Assembly: GCA_013140765.1 (NCBI GenBank)
Contig: JABFSE010000012.1
Coordinates: 36,948-100,947 of the forward strand
Direction of reading: 5' to 3'
Source of the DNA: Sulfuriferula sp.
GTDB lineage: Bacteria; Pseudomonadota; Gammaproteobacteria; Burkholderiales; Sulfuriferulaceae
DNA length: 64,000 nt
Each line of letters starts with the position of its first letter. The stretch's first letter is position 1. Under the pieces are notes generated by a model. It was given only the letters and a program-made list of their open reading frames with translations, had not been told where the DNA came from and made no database searches. A program made the translations under genes and the position numbers. This document shows positions 1-9,300 of the stretch, in pieces.

Positions 1-2135
1 TAATAACTGACATTGTCGCGGTATTTAGACGCGAATCCTGCCAAGCTGTAAGGATCGCCCACTTCTTCCATACTCTCTGCAAACAACAACATCCCTGCCC
101 GCAAACCATCCACCACGCGCCCGCCACCTTCGGCGTTGGCCTGCATAATTGAGGTGGAAATGTCTGCCAACAAAGTCACTGCCGTATCCCGATGTTGCAC
201 CACGCGTTGCTTGTAGATATTGGCTTTAGGCGACATGCCTGCACGTTTTTCGGCGATATAACCGATGGTCGCTTCCAAATCCAGCTCGTCACCATCAAAC
301 TGCCTGCGCCTAGGTGCCATACGTGATGGCTTTTGCGTTTGTATGGCGCGTTTCAAACGTTTCAAAGCGGGCGCATATTGCGTCAAAATTTTACTCGCTT
401 CATTTGCATCTAGCTCAGTCAGCTGTTTTTCCTGCACCCATGCCCAATTACGCTTGTAGCGATTATCGCGATAATCCCATTCTGGGTACGGTTGCCCTTT
501 TTCACTATACGCCGCCCCCTTGGCGTAGCCTGACACATGCGCTTGTTGCGGGATACCCACGCCTACACGCCCGCCCGAACCCGTGGTTTCTTCAGGTGGA
601 ATATCGAATTCTGGATCTTCACCTGCGGCTTGTTTGGGGATTTCCTTTTGCTCTGGATTCGGCTTAATCTCGTTATTTTTAACGGTATCATCTTTATCTT
701 CAGTGCCAGTGCCGAATTCGGCATGGTCCAACACCCGTCGCGGATACACAGGCCGCGCTGCATTAGGCGCACGTGCAGGCAAATAAGCGTGTTCGCGTTC
801 GGCTAACAAAATAGGCGGCAAAGTGGTTGTTTTGTATAAGCTATTGGCAATGTTAAACGCATCAACAATACTCGCATCGGCAGATAGTAATGGACGCAAT
901 GGCTCAAATTCGGTATGCGCAGGCGCACCTGCCACTAGCCAATCCAACAGTGCACGCGCCCAGTCAAAATAAGCTAATGCCGCACCTGTCGGTGGTACTG
1001 CCGTCGCGCTCAAAGCCGATAGTCGGGCTAAATAATTAGGGATAGTGGTCGCAATTTGCGCATCGACGCGGCTATCTTCGCACACATCGAATATCAGCTG
1101 AAAACGCACCATATCTTCACCATACACCGCGAATAAAGGTCGCCAAGTGATGCGTTGATGCTCGTCTAATGGCGGATGCTCACGCCCAGCGGCGCAGAAT
1201 AGCGCATCAATATAACGCCATTCAAACGAGTGAAATACCAAATGCCCCGCCGCGTGAAGCACGCCCAGCATCGCCTCTTCACGGCTAGGCAAGGCAATAG
1301 GCAAATACAAAGCCTCGCCGTCGGTCTCGATAAACGCCCGACCTTTATCAGGCGACCAATTACCTTCCAGCAAATCAAACGCTTGCCCATACCAAGCGTA
1401 CAAAATCAATTGCAACAACCGCTGATGCTCAGGCGTGCGGAATCCTGGTAAATTTTCCAGTAACAACGCCAGACTTTCCTCGGATTCCAGCTTGAAAAAA
1501 GCCTCGCCACGCAACCGCCCAGCTTGCAAAATATCCGCGCCACGCTTTGCCCAGGGCAAAACTGCATCTATCCCCAATAGATTACGCACGCGTATCGCAC
1601 CCGCTAAATACGTGCCCAAAGCTAGGCGGCGTTTGCTAAATAGCTCCTCGCTAGGCAGTAACATTTCCTCTACGCCCGCAATGCCAAGCCCGCCTTCCAA
1701 ATCGCTGACGGCACAGCGAAAATACACCACACCTGAATCTAAATGACGCTCACACCAAATCAGCCCCAATGCCGCCCAACGCGCCTCGCCCGCTACACCC
1801 AGCTTAAGATAAGCATCAGGCAATTGCTGCATAAAGCCGTCCACCGCTTTCCATGAGCCACGCCAAGCGAGAAACTTCAACGCCTGTTGCGTCCACGGCA
1901 ACACGCTCTGGCTGGCAATACACGCCGCCTCACTGCCGCGCATAAACGCTTTGCCTGCATCTCTATCATGCGCGAACAACGCTTTACAGGCTTGCACCCA
2001 CTGCAACGTCACCGCCTCACCAAACGGCTCTATCACGACCAACGCCGCCTTAGTATCGCGGTGGGCGACAAAGCTGATTTGTTCTAATTCAACTAAAGTT
2101 TGCTGGATAGCGGCGAGCGTGACTAAATCAGACAT
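1..2135 (-). CDS. cbbO: CbbO-type RuBisCO activase subunit, VWA domain (3' end outside window)
   Basis: The reading frame is open from an ATG at 2135 down to base 1, about 711 residues, and continues beyond the window. The visible C-terminal part has a von Willebrand A metal site, DISTS, at about residues 658-662. The preceding region is rich in Pro, Glu and Lys. CbbO proteins (about 770-790 aa) bind the CbbQ AAA+ ring and RuBisCO to remove inhibitory sugar phosphates. The related NorD has the same architecture, so NorD is the alternative. The cbbQ gene lies 2.5 kb upstream on the same strand, which supports the pairing. The gap from edd is only 19 nt, suggesting co-transcription. No RuBisCO gene is in the window. 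Confidence 0.82.
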   Translation of the reverse strand, partial: MSDLVTLAAIQQTLVELEQISFVAHRDTKAALVVIEPFGEAVTLQWVQACKALFAHDRDAGKAFMRGSEAACIASQSVLPWTQQALKFLAWRGSWKAVDGFMQQLPDAYLKLGVAGEARWAALGLIWCERHLDSGVVYFRCAVSDLEGGLGIAGVEEMLLPSEELFSKRRLALGTYLAGAIRVRNLLGIDAVLPWAKRGADILQAGRLRGEAFFKLESEESLALLLENLPGFRTPEHQRLLQLILYAWYGQAFDLLEGNWSPDKGRAFIETDGEALYLPIALPSREEAMLGVLHAAGHLVFHSFEWRYIDALFCAAGREHPPLDEHQRITWRPLFAVYGEDMVRFQLIFDVCEDSRVDAQIATTIPNYLARLSALSATAVPPTGAALAYFDWARALLDWLVAGAPAHTEFEPLRPLLSADASIVDAFNIANSLYKTTTLPPILLAEREHAYLPARAPNAARPVYPRRVLDHAEFGTGTEDKDDTVKNNEIKPNPEQKEIPKQAAGEDPEFDIPPEETTGSGGRVGVGIPQQAHVSGYAKGAAYSEKGQPYPEWDYRDNRYKRNWAWVQEKQLTELDANEASKILTQYAPALKRLKRAIQTQKPSRMAPRRRQFDGDELDLEATIGYIAEKRAGMSPKANIYKQRVVQHRDTAVTLLADISTSIMQANAEGGGRVVDGLRAGMLLFAESMEEVGDPYSLAGFASKYRDNVSY

Positions 2136-2154
2136 AAATCTCTCTTAGAATTGG

Positions 2155-3969
2155 TTACAGCCATGTCACCGCGCCTTCTTCAGCGCTGTGTACGCTCTTG
2201 CGCATACCGCCAAACAGCTCGCGCCCCATGCCGTGGCTATTATTAAAACGCTGGGCTTCGGTTAAATGCGCTTGTGGACGCTCATGCCATTCATCTTCAT
2301 CTATCAACACATTAAGCGTGCCTATCACGGCATTCAGCCGCAACATATCACCGCTTTGTATCTTGCCGATAGCCCCATCTGCTAATGCTTCAGGCGTTAA
2401 ATGTATTGCTGCAGGCACTTTACCCGACGCGCCACTCATGCGCCCATCGGTGACGATTGCGACCTTAAAGCCTTTATTTTGCAACACCGACAATGGCGGC
2501 GTGAGCTTGTGCAACTCGGGCATACCATTGGCTCGCGGTCCTTGAAAACGCACCACGGCAATAAAATCACGTTCCAGCTCACCGCGCTTAAACGCGGATA
2601 ATAATTCTTCTTGGCTATCAAAAACGATTGCGGGTGCTTCGATAATCTGGCTCTCCTCGGGCACGGCGGACGATTTAATCACAGCGCGACCTAAATTACC
2701 CGTCAATAAACGCAAACCGCCCGATTCGCTAAATGGCGCATTATGCGTGCGAACGATACTGACATCAGGCGACTGCGCTGGCAAATCCACCCAAACCAAG
2801 GCATCTTCGACCTGAGTCGGGAGCTTACAATAATCACTTAAACCATTGCCCGCCACCGTCGCCACATCAGCGTGCATATAGCCGCCTGCGATAAGCTCGC
2901 GTATCACAAATCCCGCCCCGCCCGCTTTTTGGAACTGATTCACATCTGCCGCGCCATTAGGATAGACGCGCGCTAATAAAGGCGTTGCATCTGACAAATC
3001 CGAAAAATCCGACCAATCTATCAATATGCCCGCCGCCCGCGCAATCGCCACCCAATGTATGCAATGATTGGTACTACCACCCGTCGCCAATAGCGCGACT
3101 ATCGCATTAACGATAACGCGCTCATCAACCAGCTTACCAATAGGCACAAGCTGTGCCGCGTTCACGTTCGCTAATACCGTGCGCACTGACTCCCGCGTCA
3201 ACATTTCACGCATATCATTATGCGGATGCACAAATGCCGCCCCAGGTACATGCAAGCCCATTGCCTCCAGCAACATCTGATTGCTGTTAGCCGTACCGTA
3301 AAAAGTACACGTACCAGGTCCATGATAAGCCGCTGATTCAGACGCTTGCAATACATCACGCCCGACTATGCCCTGCGCGTATTTTTCGCGCACTTTCGAT
3401 TTAGACGTATTATCCAGCCCCGTACTCATTGGTCCTGCTGGGACAAAAACACAGGGCAAATGCCCAAACTGCAGTGCCCCTATTAACAAACCAGGCACAA
3501 TTTTGTCGCACACGCCCAATAACAAGGCAGCATCGAACACATCATGCGACAAAGCAATTGCTGTACTCATCGCGATAGTATCGCGTGAAAACAAACTCAG
3601 CTCCATCCCAGGCTCGCCCTGCGTAATGCCGTCGCACATGGCTGGCACGCCGCCTGCCACTTGCGCTGTCGCACCCTGTTTCCAGGCTTCGTCTTTAATC
3701 AAGTCGGGATAATTTTGATAAGGCTGATGTGCTGACAACATGTCGTTATAAGCGGTGACTATGCCGATATGCGGTTTTTTTTCCTCATAAATGCGCAATT
3801 TATCACTAGGCGGCATGGCGGCAAACGCATGAGCCACGTTCGCACACCCCATACGCGCATCACCACGCGGGCGTTGCAACATCTGGTCTATACGTTGCAA
3901 ATAGGCTTTGCGTGTGGGAATACTGCGTTCACGGATACGTTCAGTGACTTCGTACAATACGTGTTTCAT
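2155..3969 (-). CDS. edd: 6-phosphogluconate dehydratase (Entner-Doudoroff)
   Basis: A 604-residue protein of the IlvD/Edd iron-sulfur dehydratase family, close to the usual ~608 aa. It converts 6-phosphogluconate to 2-keto-3-deoxy-6-phosphogluconate in the cytoplasm. Visible family segments include CDGITQGEPGMELSLFSRD, GVCDKIVPG and DGRMSGASGKVPAA. The ATG at 3969 is chosen because AAGGAG lies just upstream; a longer frame reaches 4059 but runs into eda. It follows eda by 19 nt, so the two successive Entner-Doudoroff enzymes are coupled. The unusual point is the location between cbbQ/eda and cbbO. Confidence 0.95.
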   Translation of the reverse strand: MKHVLYEVTERIRERSIPTRKAYLQRIDQMLQRPRGDARMGCANVAHAFAAMPPSDKLRIYEEKKPHIGIVTAYNDMLSAHQPYQNYPDLIKDEAWKQGATAQVAGGVPAMCDGITQGEPGMELSLFSRDTIAMSTAIALSHDVFDAALLLGVCDKIVPGLLIGALQFGHLPCVFVPAGPMSTGLDNTSKSKVREKYAQGIVGRDVLQASESAAYHGPGTCTFYGTANSNQMLLEAMGLHVPGAAFVHPHNDMREMLTRESVRTVLANVNAAQLVPIGKLVDERVIVNAIVALLATGGSTNHCIHWVAIARAAGILIDWSDFSDLSDATPLLARVYPNGAADVNQFQKAGGAGFVIRELIAGGYMHADVATVAGNGLSDYCKLPTQVEDALVWVDLPAQSPDVSIVRTHNAPFSESGGLRLLTGNLGRAVIKSSAVPEESQIIEAPAIVFDSQEELLSAFKRGELERDFIAVVRFQGPRANGMPELHKLTPPLSVLQNKGFKVAIVTDGRMSGASGKVPAAIHLTPEALADGAIGKIQSGDMLRLNAVIGTLNVLIDEDEWHERPQAHLTEAQRFNNSHGMGRELFGGMRKSVHSAEEGAVTWL

Positions 3970-3988
3970 AGCTATCTCCTTGGCGACA

Positions 3989-4624
3989 TTACACAGTAAT
4001 TGAACTAGCCACGCGTGCCAACTCGGTGATTTTAGCCCAATCACCTGCCGCAACTGCATCCGCTGGAGTCAGCCAAGTACCGCCACACACTGCCACATTA
4101 GGCAAAGCCAAAAACTGCGGCGCAGTCTCTACCGTCACCCCCCCCGTAGGGCAAAATTTCACATCAGTAAACGGTCCCGCAAAACCTTGCAACAGCTTAA
4201 TGCCACCCACCGCCACCGCAGGAAACAACTTGAGAAAATAGTAATTATCAGCATTTGCCATCATGATTTCTGAGCCTGTCGATACGCCAGGCAACAGTGG
4301 CAAATCCATAGCGCGACACGCCAACCCAAGCTCACTGGTGTAGCCTGGACTCACTGCAAAAGCACAACCGACATCTTTTGCCGCTTGCGCATCCGCCACA
4401 CTACGCACCGTTCCTGCGCCTAAAATCGCCTCAGGCACTGCTTTGGCTATCAATGCCATTGCCGCTAACGCACAAGATGTACGCAAGGTGATTTCTAATA
4501 CTTTGATACCGCCCGCAAGCAAGGCTTCCGCCATAGGCACGGCATCCTCTAGGCGATTGATGACGATAACGGGAATCACAGGACCGTAATTTGCCAATGC
4601 TAATGTATTCATTTTGTCTGCCAT
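3989..4624 (-). CDS. eda: 2-keto-3-deoxy-6-phosphogluconate aldolase
   Basis: A class I aldolase of 211 residues (E. coli Eda is 213) that splits KDPG into pyruvate and glyceraldehyde-3-phosphate. The family landmarks are EITLRT with the catalytic Glu, GAGTV, SPGYT, LKLFPA with the Schiff-base Lys, and CPTGGV. The frame extends upstream to a TTG at 4642, but the ATG at 4624 (MADKMNT) gives the normal length. An ATG at 4612 is also possible. It lies 51 nt downstream of cbbQ and 19 nt upstream of edd, all on the minus strand. Confidence 0.95.
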   Translation of the reverse strand: MADKMNTLALANYGPVIPVIVINRLEDAVPMAEALLAGGIKVLEITLRTSCALAAMALIAKAVPEAILGAGTVRSVADAQAAKDVGCAFAVSPGYTSELGLACRAMDLPLLPGVSTGSEIMMANADNYYFLKLFPAVAVGGIKLLQGFAGPFTDVKFCPTGGVTVETAPQFLALPNVAVCGGTWLTPADAVAAGDWAKITELARVASSITV

Positions 4625-4675
4625 ATCGAGGTTAAATACCAAATACTAAGCAAAACACGTGCGCAGTTGCCCAGC

Positions 4676-5527
4676 CTATGCAAAATGCGCGCGTATGATT
4701 TCCAGCAAAGCCTCGGATAATTCAGGATCATCAGTCACAGGGTTGACCAAAGCGGCACGGCACGCTTCTAATGGCGACAATCCCGCTGCCATCATATTGC
4801 CCGCATAAACCAAAGCACGGGTAGAAGTGGCTTCTTCCAGCCCATGATCTTTCAAAGTACGCGCACGACGACCTGCGGCAACCAGTTTTTCAACTTGCTC
4901 ATCACTTAGCTCAGGCACTTCTTTCTTGACAATTTTGCGCTCGATTTCTTCGACAGGATAATCAAAATTGATACCGATAAAACGTTGTTTGGTCGAAGGC
5001 TTCAAATCTTTCAGCACCGTTTGATAACCCGGGTTATACGAAATAACCAGCATAAAATCCTCATGCGCTTCGATTTCCTGACCTTTTTTCTCTAGCGGCA
5101 ATTGCCGTCTATGGTCAGTCAGCGGGTGAATAATCACCGTGCTATCGGTACGCGCTTCGACGATTTCATCCAAGTAACAAATCGCGCCTGCTTTCACGGC
5201 GCGAGTCAGCGGACCGTCTTGCCAAACTGTTTGCTCACCTTCCAACAAAAACCGCCCGACCAAATCCGAGCTGGTTAAATCTTCATGACACGATACCGTC
5301 ACTAACGGACGTTGTAAGCGGTTCGCCATGTATTCTAGAAAGCGCGTTTTACCACAGCCAGTCGGCCCTTTAAGCATCACAGGTAAACGGCGTTTATAGG
5401 CCGCTTCAAAAATCTCAACTTCATTGTGCTGTGGCTCGTAATAGGGCGCATCGTCGGCATTTTCTGCCACAGGTTGCTGAATAATATCGCGCTCCACACC
5501 GCGTAAACGGTTCAAAAATCCTTTCAT
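4676..5527 (-). CDS. cbbQ: CbbQ/NorQ-family AAA+ ATPase (RuBisCO activase motor)
   Basis: A 283-residue MoxR-type AAA+ ATPase. Walker A is GPTGCGKT (about 54-61) and Walker B is ICYLDE (about 116-121). The segments [20 protein letters not shown] and SYNPGYQ are characteristic of CbbQ and NorQ/NirQ. CbbQ hexamers use ATP to remodel inhibited RuBisCO together with CbbO. The sequence alone does not fully separate CbbQ from NorQ; the nearby cbbO-like gene fits either pair, and no nor genes are seen. The start ATG overlaps the stop of the upstream 137-aa gene by 4 nt (ATGA), implying translational coupling. Confidence 0.85.
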   Translation of the reverse strand: MKGFLNRLRGVERDIIQQPVAENADDAPYYEPQHNEVEIFEAAYKRRLPVMLKGPTGCGKTRFLEYMANRLQRPLVTVSCHEDLTSSDLVGRFLLEGEQTVWQDGPLTRAVKAGAICYLDEIVEARTDSTVIIHPLTDHRRQLPLEKKGQEIEAHEDFMLVISYNPGYQTVLKDLKPSTKQRFIGINFDYPVEEIERKIVKKEVPELSDEQVEKLVAAGRRARTLKDHGLEEATSTRALVYAGNMMAAGLSPLEACRAALVNPVTDDPELSEALLEIIRAHFA

Positions 5528-5937
5528 GCCATCTCCAGACGTTCTTCACGCATACAACGCGTTTTCATAAATAAGTATAAATGTCGCAAGGTACGCACTG
5601 CCATTTTTTCAGGATTGTCAGGCAACGCGTCCAATCGTTCCATGGTAATGCAGTTGTGATAATAAACCAGCTCGCGGCAATTATCACGTATCGTATTCCA
5701 CGATGGGTCGCTCTTAACCAATGCCTTAAATACATCCAGCAAATCTGAGTCCACACTGGGTATCTCTTTCACGCCCACGTCAACGATATAGGCAATAATC
5801 AATTGCTTGGTCAACGCCATCGCGTGCGCCACCGTCGCCAGCAAAGGCAAGGATTTACGTTCGTTCAAAATACGTTCGAGGTCGATAATTTGCTCATCGA
5901 CTTGGTCAAATGCGTTAATAAGTGCTTGATGATCCAT
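5524..5937 (-). CDS. Unknown 137-aa protein coupled to cbbQ
   Basis: I do not recognise this family. It is a soluble, mostly helical-looking protein of 137 residues with no signal peptide or membrane segment. It is rich in charged residues and has several Cys near the middle and end. It is the first visible gene of the cbbQ-eda-edd-cbbO run, and its stop codon overlaps the cbbQ start by 4 nt. That overlap argues it is translated with CbbQ and may be an accessory factor of the activase; this is inference from position only. It is divergent from the gene at 6041. Confidence 0.75.
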   Translation of the reverse strand: MDHQALINAFDQVDEQIIDLERILNERKSLPLLATVAHAMALTKQLIIAYIVDVGVKEIPSVDSDLLDVFKALVKSDPSWNTIRDNCRELVYYHNCITMERLDALPDNPEKMAVRTLRHLYLFMKTRCMREERLEMA

Positions 5938-6040
5938 TTCTGACTAGACCGAATAGAAGTTTAAGAATAAAATTACGGGATTGTGAACATCGCAATACCC
6001 GATTATTTTACTCAACTTTACTGTAAATTGGAATGCTGAT

Positions 6041-6364
6041 ATGAAAAAGCTGGTTAAACTCGTCAAGGTCAACAACCTAGAATACAACGTCAACCGTGAT
6101 CCAGCAGTTTATCGCCGCTGCGCTAACGAAAGTTTCCGTATCCAAGCTTTATTAAATGGTGAAGGCGCAGTTAAATGCAAATTAACCGATACCACAGGAA
6201 AAGTGCTTAACGAACAAACCGTTACCGCACCAAATAGCTACACTCACGAAGTGAGCTTCCCAACACCAGGCGCACGCATCGTGACGCTGAACATAGAAGG
6301 TCATGGCGAAAAATTCGCTACCGACATCCTGCTAGATGTAATGGAACACGCTTGGCACGGTTAA
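6041..6364 (+). CDS. Unknown 107-aa protein, beta-rich
   Basis: A short cytoplasmic-looking protein beginning MKKLVKLVKV. Alternating hydrophobic and polar stretches (EVSFPTPGARIVTLNIEG) suggest a small beta-sandwich. It resembles a SoxZ-like or Ig-like fold in general pattern only; I see no SoxZ signature. No signal peptide is present. It is transcribed alone, divergently from the cbbQ run, and is followed by a strong terminator at 6395-6422. Function unknown. Confidence 0.7.
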   Translation: MKKLVKLVKVNNLEYNVNRDPAVYRRCANESFRIQALLNGEGAVKCKLTDTTGKVLNEQTVTAPNSYTHEVSFPTPGARIVTLNIEGHGEKFATDILLDVMEHAWHG

Positions 6365-6394
6365 TTTGATACTAAATTAACTTGAACCAAAAAC

Positions 6395-6422
6395 AAAAAG
6401 CCCATTTTTTAATGGGCTTTTT
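6395..6422. terminator. Intrinsic terminator, likely bidirectional
   Basis: A perfect 12-bp inverted repeat, AAAAAGCCCATT / AATGGGCTTTTT, with a TTTT loop. It is flanked by A-runs and T-runs, so it can end transcription of the 6041 gene on the plus strand and of the 6461-6916 gene on the minus strand. Confidence 0.9.
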
Positions 6423-6460
6423 GTTTGAATCAGGTTGAACTGATAATAGGTAAGTACGCC

Positions 6461-6916
6461 TTAACGATCACGACCATGCTCATTATCGCCACCGCGATGA
6501 CCATTGTCACCATTGCCGCGATGCTTATCTTTTTTATGTTTATGGTCGTCGTCCCGCCCATTATCATGACGATCACGGTGCTCATTTTGGTAATAAGGTA
6601 CATAATCACGTTGATACCAACTGTCTTGCACGAAATAAACACGCTCATCGCAAGCATGGTATTCGCGGCAATGTTTTGCCCAATGTTTCGCGTGCCCTGG
6701 CGGCACATGCAGGTAAATAGGCGGTCTATCTCTAGCCGCTTGCTGGATTATTATAGGTTGACGGTAGATGACTTGTGGCTGCGGATAGTTGCCTAAATCT
6801 AATCTGCCATAAAAACCGGGTTGTCCGACGCTGACTGAAATACCCACATCTGCGGCAAAGACGGGTGCGGCAATCGTCGCCGCGAGCAAAGTTGTAGCAA
6901 TTAAAGAATATTTCAT
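6461..6916 (-). CDS. Secreted His/Asp-rich protein
   Basis: A 151-residue protein with a clear Sec signal peptide ending near AAPVFA-AD (residue ~21). The mature middle region carries the segments PPIYLHVPPGHAKHWAKHC and YVPYYQ. The last 40 residues are a low-complexity tail of His, Asp, Lys, Gly and Arg, which could bind metal or simply be disordered. Small proteins of this type are common in betaproteobacteria but have no assigned function. It shares the terminator at 6395-6422 with the convergent gene. Confidence 0.8.
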   Translation of the reverse strand: MKYSLIATTLLAATIAAPVFAADVGISVSVGQPGFYGRLDLGNYPQPQVIYRQPIIIQQAARDRPPIYLHVPPGHAKHWAKHCREYHACDERVYFVQDSWYQRDYVPYYQNEHRDRHDNGRDDDHKHKKDKHRGNGDNGHRGGDNEHGRDR

Positions 6917-6947
6917 ACGTTTCTCCTATGAACGATGCAACACAACA

Positions 6948-8849
6948 TTAAACTTTCGCTTCCAATGCTTCCCAACGCGCCATCATTGCTTCAGTTTGTT
7001 GATGCAGGTTAGCTAGTGTAGCTTGTAATTCAGCCACTTCGTTATTTTTTTTGCTATATAAATTAGGATCAGCCAAGCACGCATTGATGCGCTCTTGTTC
7101 TAGCTCCAGGGCTTCTAGTTGCGCGGGTAAAGCGGCTAAGTCTTGTTGTTCTTTCCAGCTTAATTTAGATTTAGCGGCTACCACTTTAGCAAGCACTGCT
7201 TTAGTGACGGGCTTGCTCACTAAGCTAGGATTAACAGCTGTTGCGGGTTTGCCGCGTTGCATGACCCAATCTTCATAGCCGCCTGCGTATTCGCGCAACA
7301 CGCCATTGCCTTCAAAGGCAATGACTTGCGTCACCACGTTGTCGAGGAAAGTTCTATCATGCGACACCAGCAATACCGTGCCAGGGTAATCTTGTAACAA
7401 TGACTCTAGCAACTCTAGCGTATCGATATCCAAATCATTGGTAGGCTCGTCCAATACCAAGATATTGGCTGGACGGGTAAATAAGCGTGCTAGTAGCAAG
7501 CGATTGCGCTCACCCCCTGATAAGGATTTAACAGGCGAACGTGCGCGTTCTGGGGCAAATAAGAAATCTTCCAAATAGCTAATAACGTGCTTGCGCTCGC
7601 CGCCGATTTCAACATAATCACCGCCTTGGCTGATGGTATAAGCCACGGTGGCTTCGTCATCTAGCTGTGCGCGGAATTGGTCAAAATAAGCAACAGATAG
7701 CTTAGTACCTAATTTCACTTCACCCGCATCAGGCTCGATTTCGCCCAATATCAATTTAATCAGTGTCGTTTTACCAATACCATTTGCGCCCACCAAGCCG
7801 ACTTTATCGCCGCGTTGTATCACGCCAGAGAAATTATCTATCAGCAAACGTCCACCGTAAGATTTACTGACATGCTCTAGCTCGGCGACGCGCTTGCCTG
7901 ATTTTTCACCGCTATCGACATTCAGGCTAACTTGCCCCAAATGATTACGGCGTTCGCTACGGGTAACGCGCAATTGCTCTAAACGCCGCACTCGCCCCTC
8001 ATTGCGCGTGCGCCGTGCTTGTACGCCTTTGCGTATCCACACCTCTTCTTGCGCGAGGAATTTATCAAATTTGGCTTGTTCGACAGACTCTATCGCTAAC
8101 TGGTCAGCTTTCAGCCGTTGGTAATCAGAGAAATTGCCTTCAAAAGTACGCAATTTGCCACGATCCAGTTCAACGATTTGCTGTGATACATTATCCAGAA
8201 AACGCCTATCATGGGTAATCACCACGACACTGCCAGCAAAGGTGCGTATCAGCTCTTCCAGCCACTCAATAGAACTCAAATCCAAATGGTTAGTCGGCTC
8301 ATCCAGCAGTAGCAAATCAGGTTCGGCAACCAGTGCTCGCGCCAATGCCACGCGCTTTTTCAAGCCACCTGATAGCGTGCCGATAAGCACATCTTCAGGC
8401 AAATTCAGCTTAGTCAACGCGGTTTCAACTCGTGCCTGTAAGCTCCAACCGTCTAAGGCTTCTAATGCCGTTTGCAAAGTCTGCATTTGCGTCATCAGCG
8501 CGTCAAAATCCGCATCCACCTCGCCCATTTTATGGGTAACGTCATGATAATCCATCAGCAACTGACTCACATCGCCCAAACCAGCCGCCACCGCTTCATA
8601 CACTGTATGTTCAGCATCCAGCACAGGCTCTTGCGGCACATAGCCTAGCTTCATCGCAGGTTGCCGCCACACCACGCCATCGTCAGGCGGCGTATCGCCA
8701 ACCAATACTTTTAATAAACTCGATTTACCCGCACCATTGCGCCCGATTAAACCGATACGCACGCCAGGCTCTATCACCCAACTCGCGCGATCCAATAATG
8801 CAAAATGTCCAAACGCCAATGACGCGTTATCTATTGTTAATAATGGCAT
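6948..8849 (-). CDS. uup: ABC-F family ATPase, Uup-like
   Basis: A soluble 633-residue protein with two ABC nucleotide-binding domains and no membrane segments. The Walker A motifs are GRNGAGKS and GANGIGKT. The signatures are LSGGLKKRVALARAL and LSGGERNRLLLARLF, each followed by LLLDEPTNHLDL or LVLDEPTNDLDI. The C-terminal ~85 residues form a Lys/Glu-rich coiled coil typical of Uup, which acts at the ribosome or on branched DNA. It lies 4 nt downstream of rnhA on the same strand. Other ABC-F members (YheS, EttA) are alternatives, but the C-terminal coiled coil favours Uup. Confidence 0.9.
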   Translation of the reverse strand: MPLLTIDNASLAFGHFALLDRASWVIEPGVRIGLIGRNGAGKSSLLKVLVGDTPPDDGVVWRQPAMKLGYVPQEPVLDAEHTVYEAVAAGLGDVSQLLMDYHDVTHKMGEVDADFDALMTQMQTLQTALEALDGWSLQARVETALTKLNLPEDVLIGTLSGGLKKRVALARALVAEPDLLLLDEPTNHLDLSSIEWLEELIRTFAGSVVVITHDRRFLDNVSQQIVELDRGKLRTFEGNFSDYQRLKADQLAIESVEQAKFDKFLAQEEVWIRKGVQARRTRNEGRVRRLEQLRVTRSERRNHLGQVSLNVDSGEKSGKRVAELEHVSKSYGGRLLIDNFSGVIQRGDKVGLVGANGIGKTTLIKLILGEIEPDAGEVKLGTKLSVAYFDQFRAQLDDEATVAYTISQGGDYVEIGGERKHVISYLEDFLFAPERARSPVKSLSGGERNRLLLARLFTRPANILVLDEPTNDLDIDTLELLESLLQDYPGTVLLVSHDRTFLDNVVTQVIAFEGNGVLREYAGGYEDWVMQRGKPATAVNPSLVSKPVTKAVLAKVVAAKSKLSWKEQQDLAALPAQLEALELEQERINACLADPNLYSKKNNEVAELQATLANLHQQTEAMMARWEALEAKV

Positions 8850-8853
8850 AGCT

Positions 8854-9300
8854 CTACCCTAATTGTTGTTCAACACCCATATTCGCCAACGCATCTGCGC
8901 GTTCGTTGCCTGGATGTCCTGCGTGTCCTTTGACCCAAATCCATTGCACCTGATGCTGGCTTGCTATTGCATCCAGCCGCTGCCATAAATCCACATTTTT
9001 AACTGGTTTATTATCACTGGTGCGCCAATTGCGTTTTTTCCAATTGGGCAGCCATTCGTTAATGCCTTTTAACACATACTGCGAATCCGCATAAACTGCC
9101 ACGCGGCTAACCTGTTTCAAGCTGTGCAATGCCTCGATAACCGCCAATAACTCCATACGATTATTCGTGGTCAGCTTTTCGCCGCCGTATATTTCCTTAC
9201 GATGCCCGCCGCTTTCCAACAACGCACCCCAGCCGCCTACACCTGGATTGCCTTTACATGCGCCATCGGTATAAATGTTAATTTCTGCTAACTCACTCAT
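8854..9300 (-). CDS. rnhA: Ribonuclease HI
   Basis: A 148-residue RNase HI that cleaves the RNA strand of RNA:DNA hybrids. The catalytic set is visible: Asp in [12 protein letters not shown], Glu in [13 protein letters not shown], Asp in VYADSQYV and the late His/Asp in [14 protein letters not shown]. The start at 9300 (MSELAEI) is chosen from the family length; an in-frame ATG at 9312 adds four residues. A much longer frame to 9546 overlaps the upstream methyltransferase and is not real. The gene order with a YafS-like methyltransferase and gloB matches E. coli. Confidence 0.96.
   Translation of the reverse strand: MSELAEINIYTDGACKGNPGVGGWGALLESGGHRKEIYGGEKLTTNNRMELLAVIEALHSLKQVSRVAVYADSQYVLKGINEWLPNWKKRNWRTSDNKPVKNVDLWQRLDAIASQHQVQWIWVKGHAGHPGNERADALANMGVEQQLG

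Noticed and set aside
6041..6364. SoxZ identity for the 107-aa protein
   Set aside because: Only general beta-rich character is shared; the SoxZ start and conserved blocks are absent and no SoxY lies next to it.
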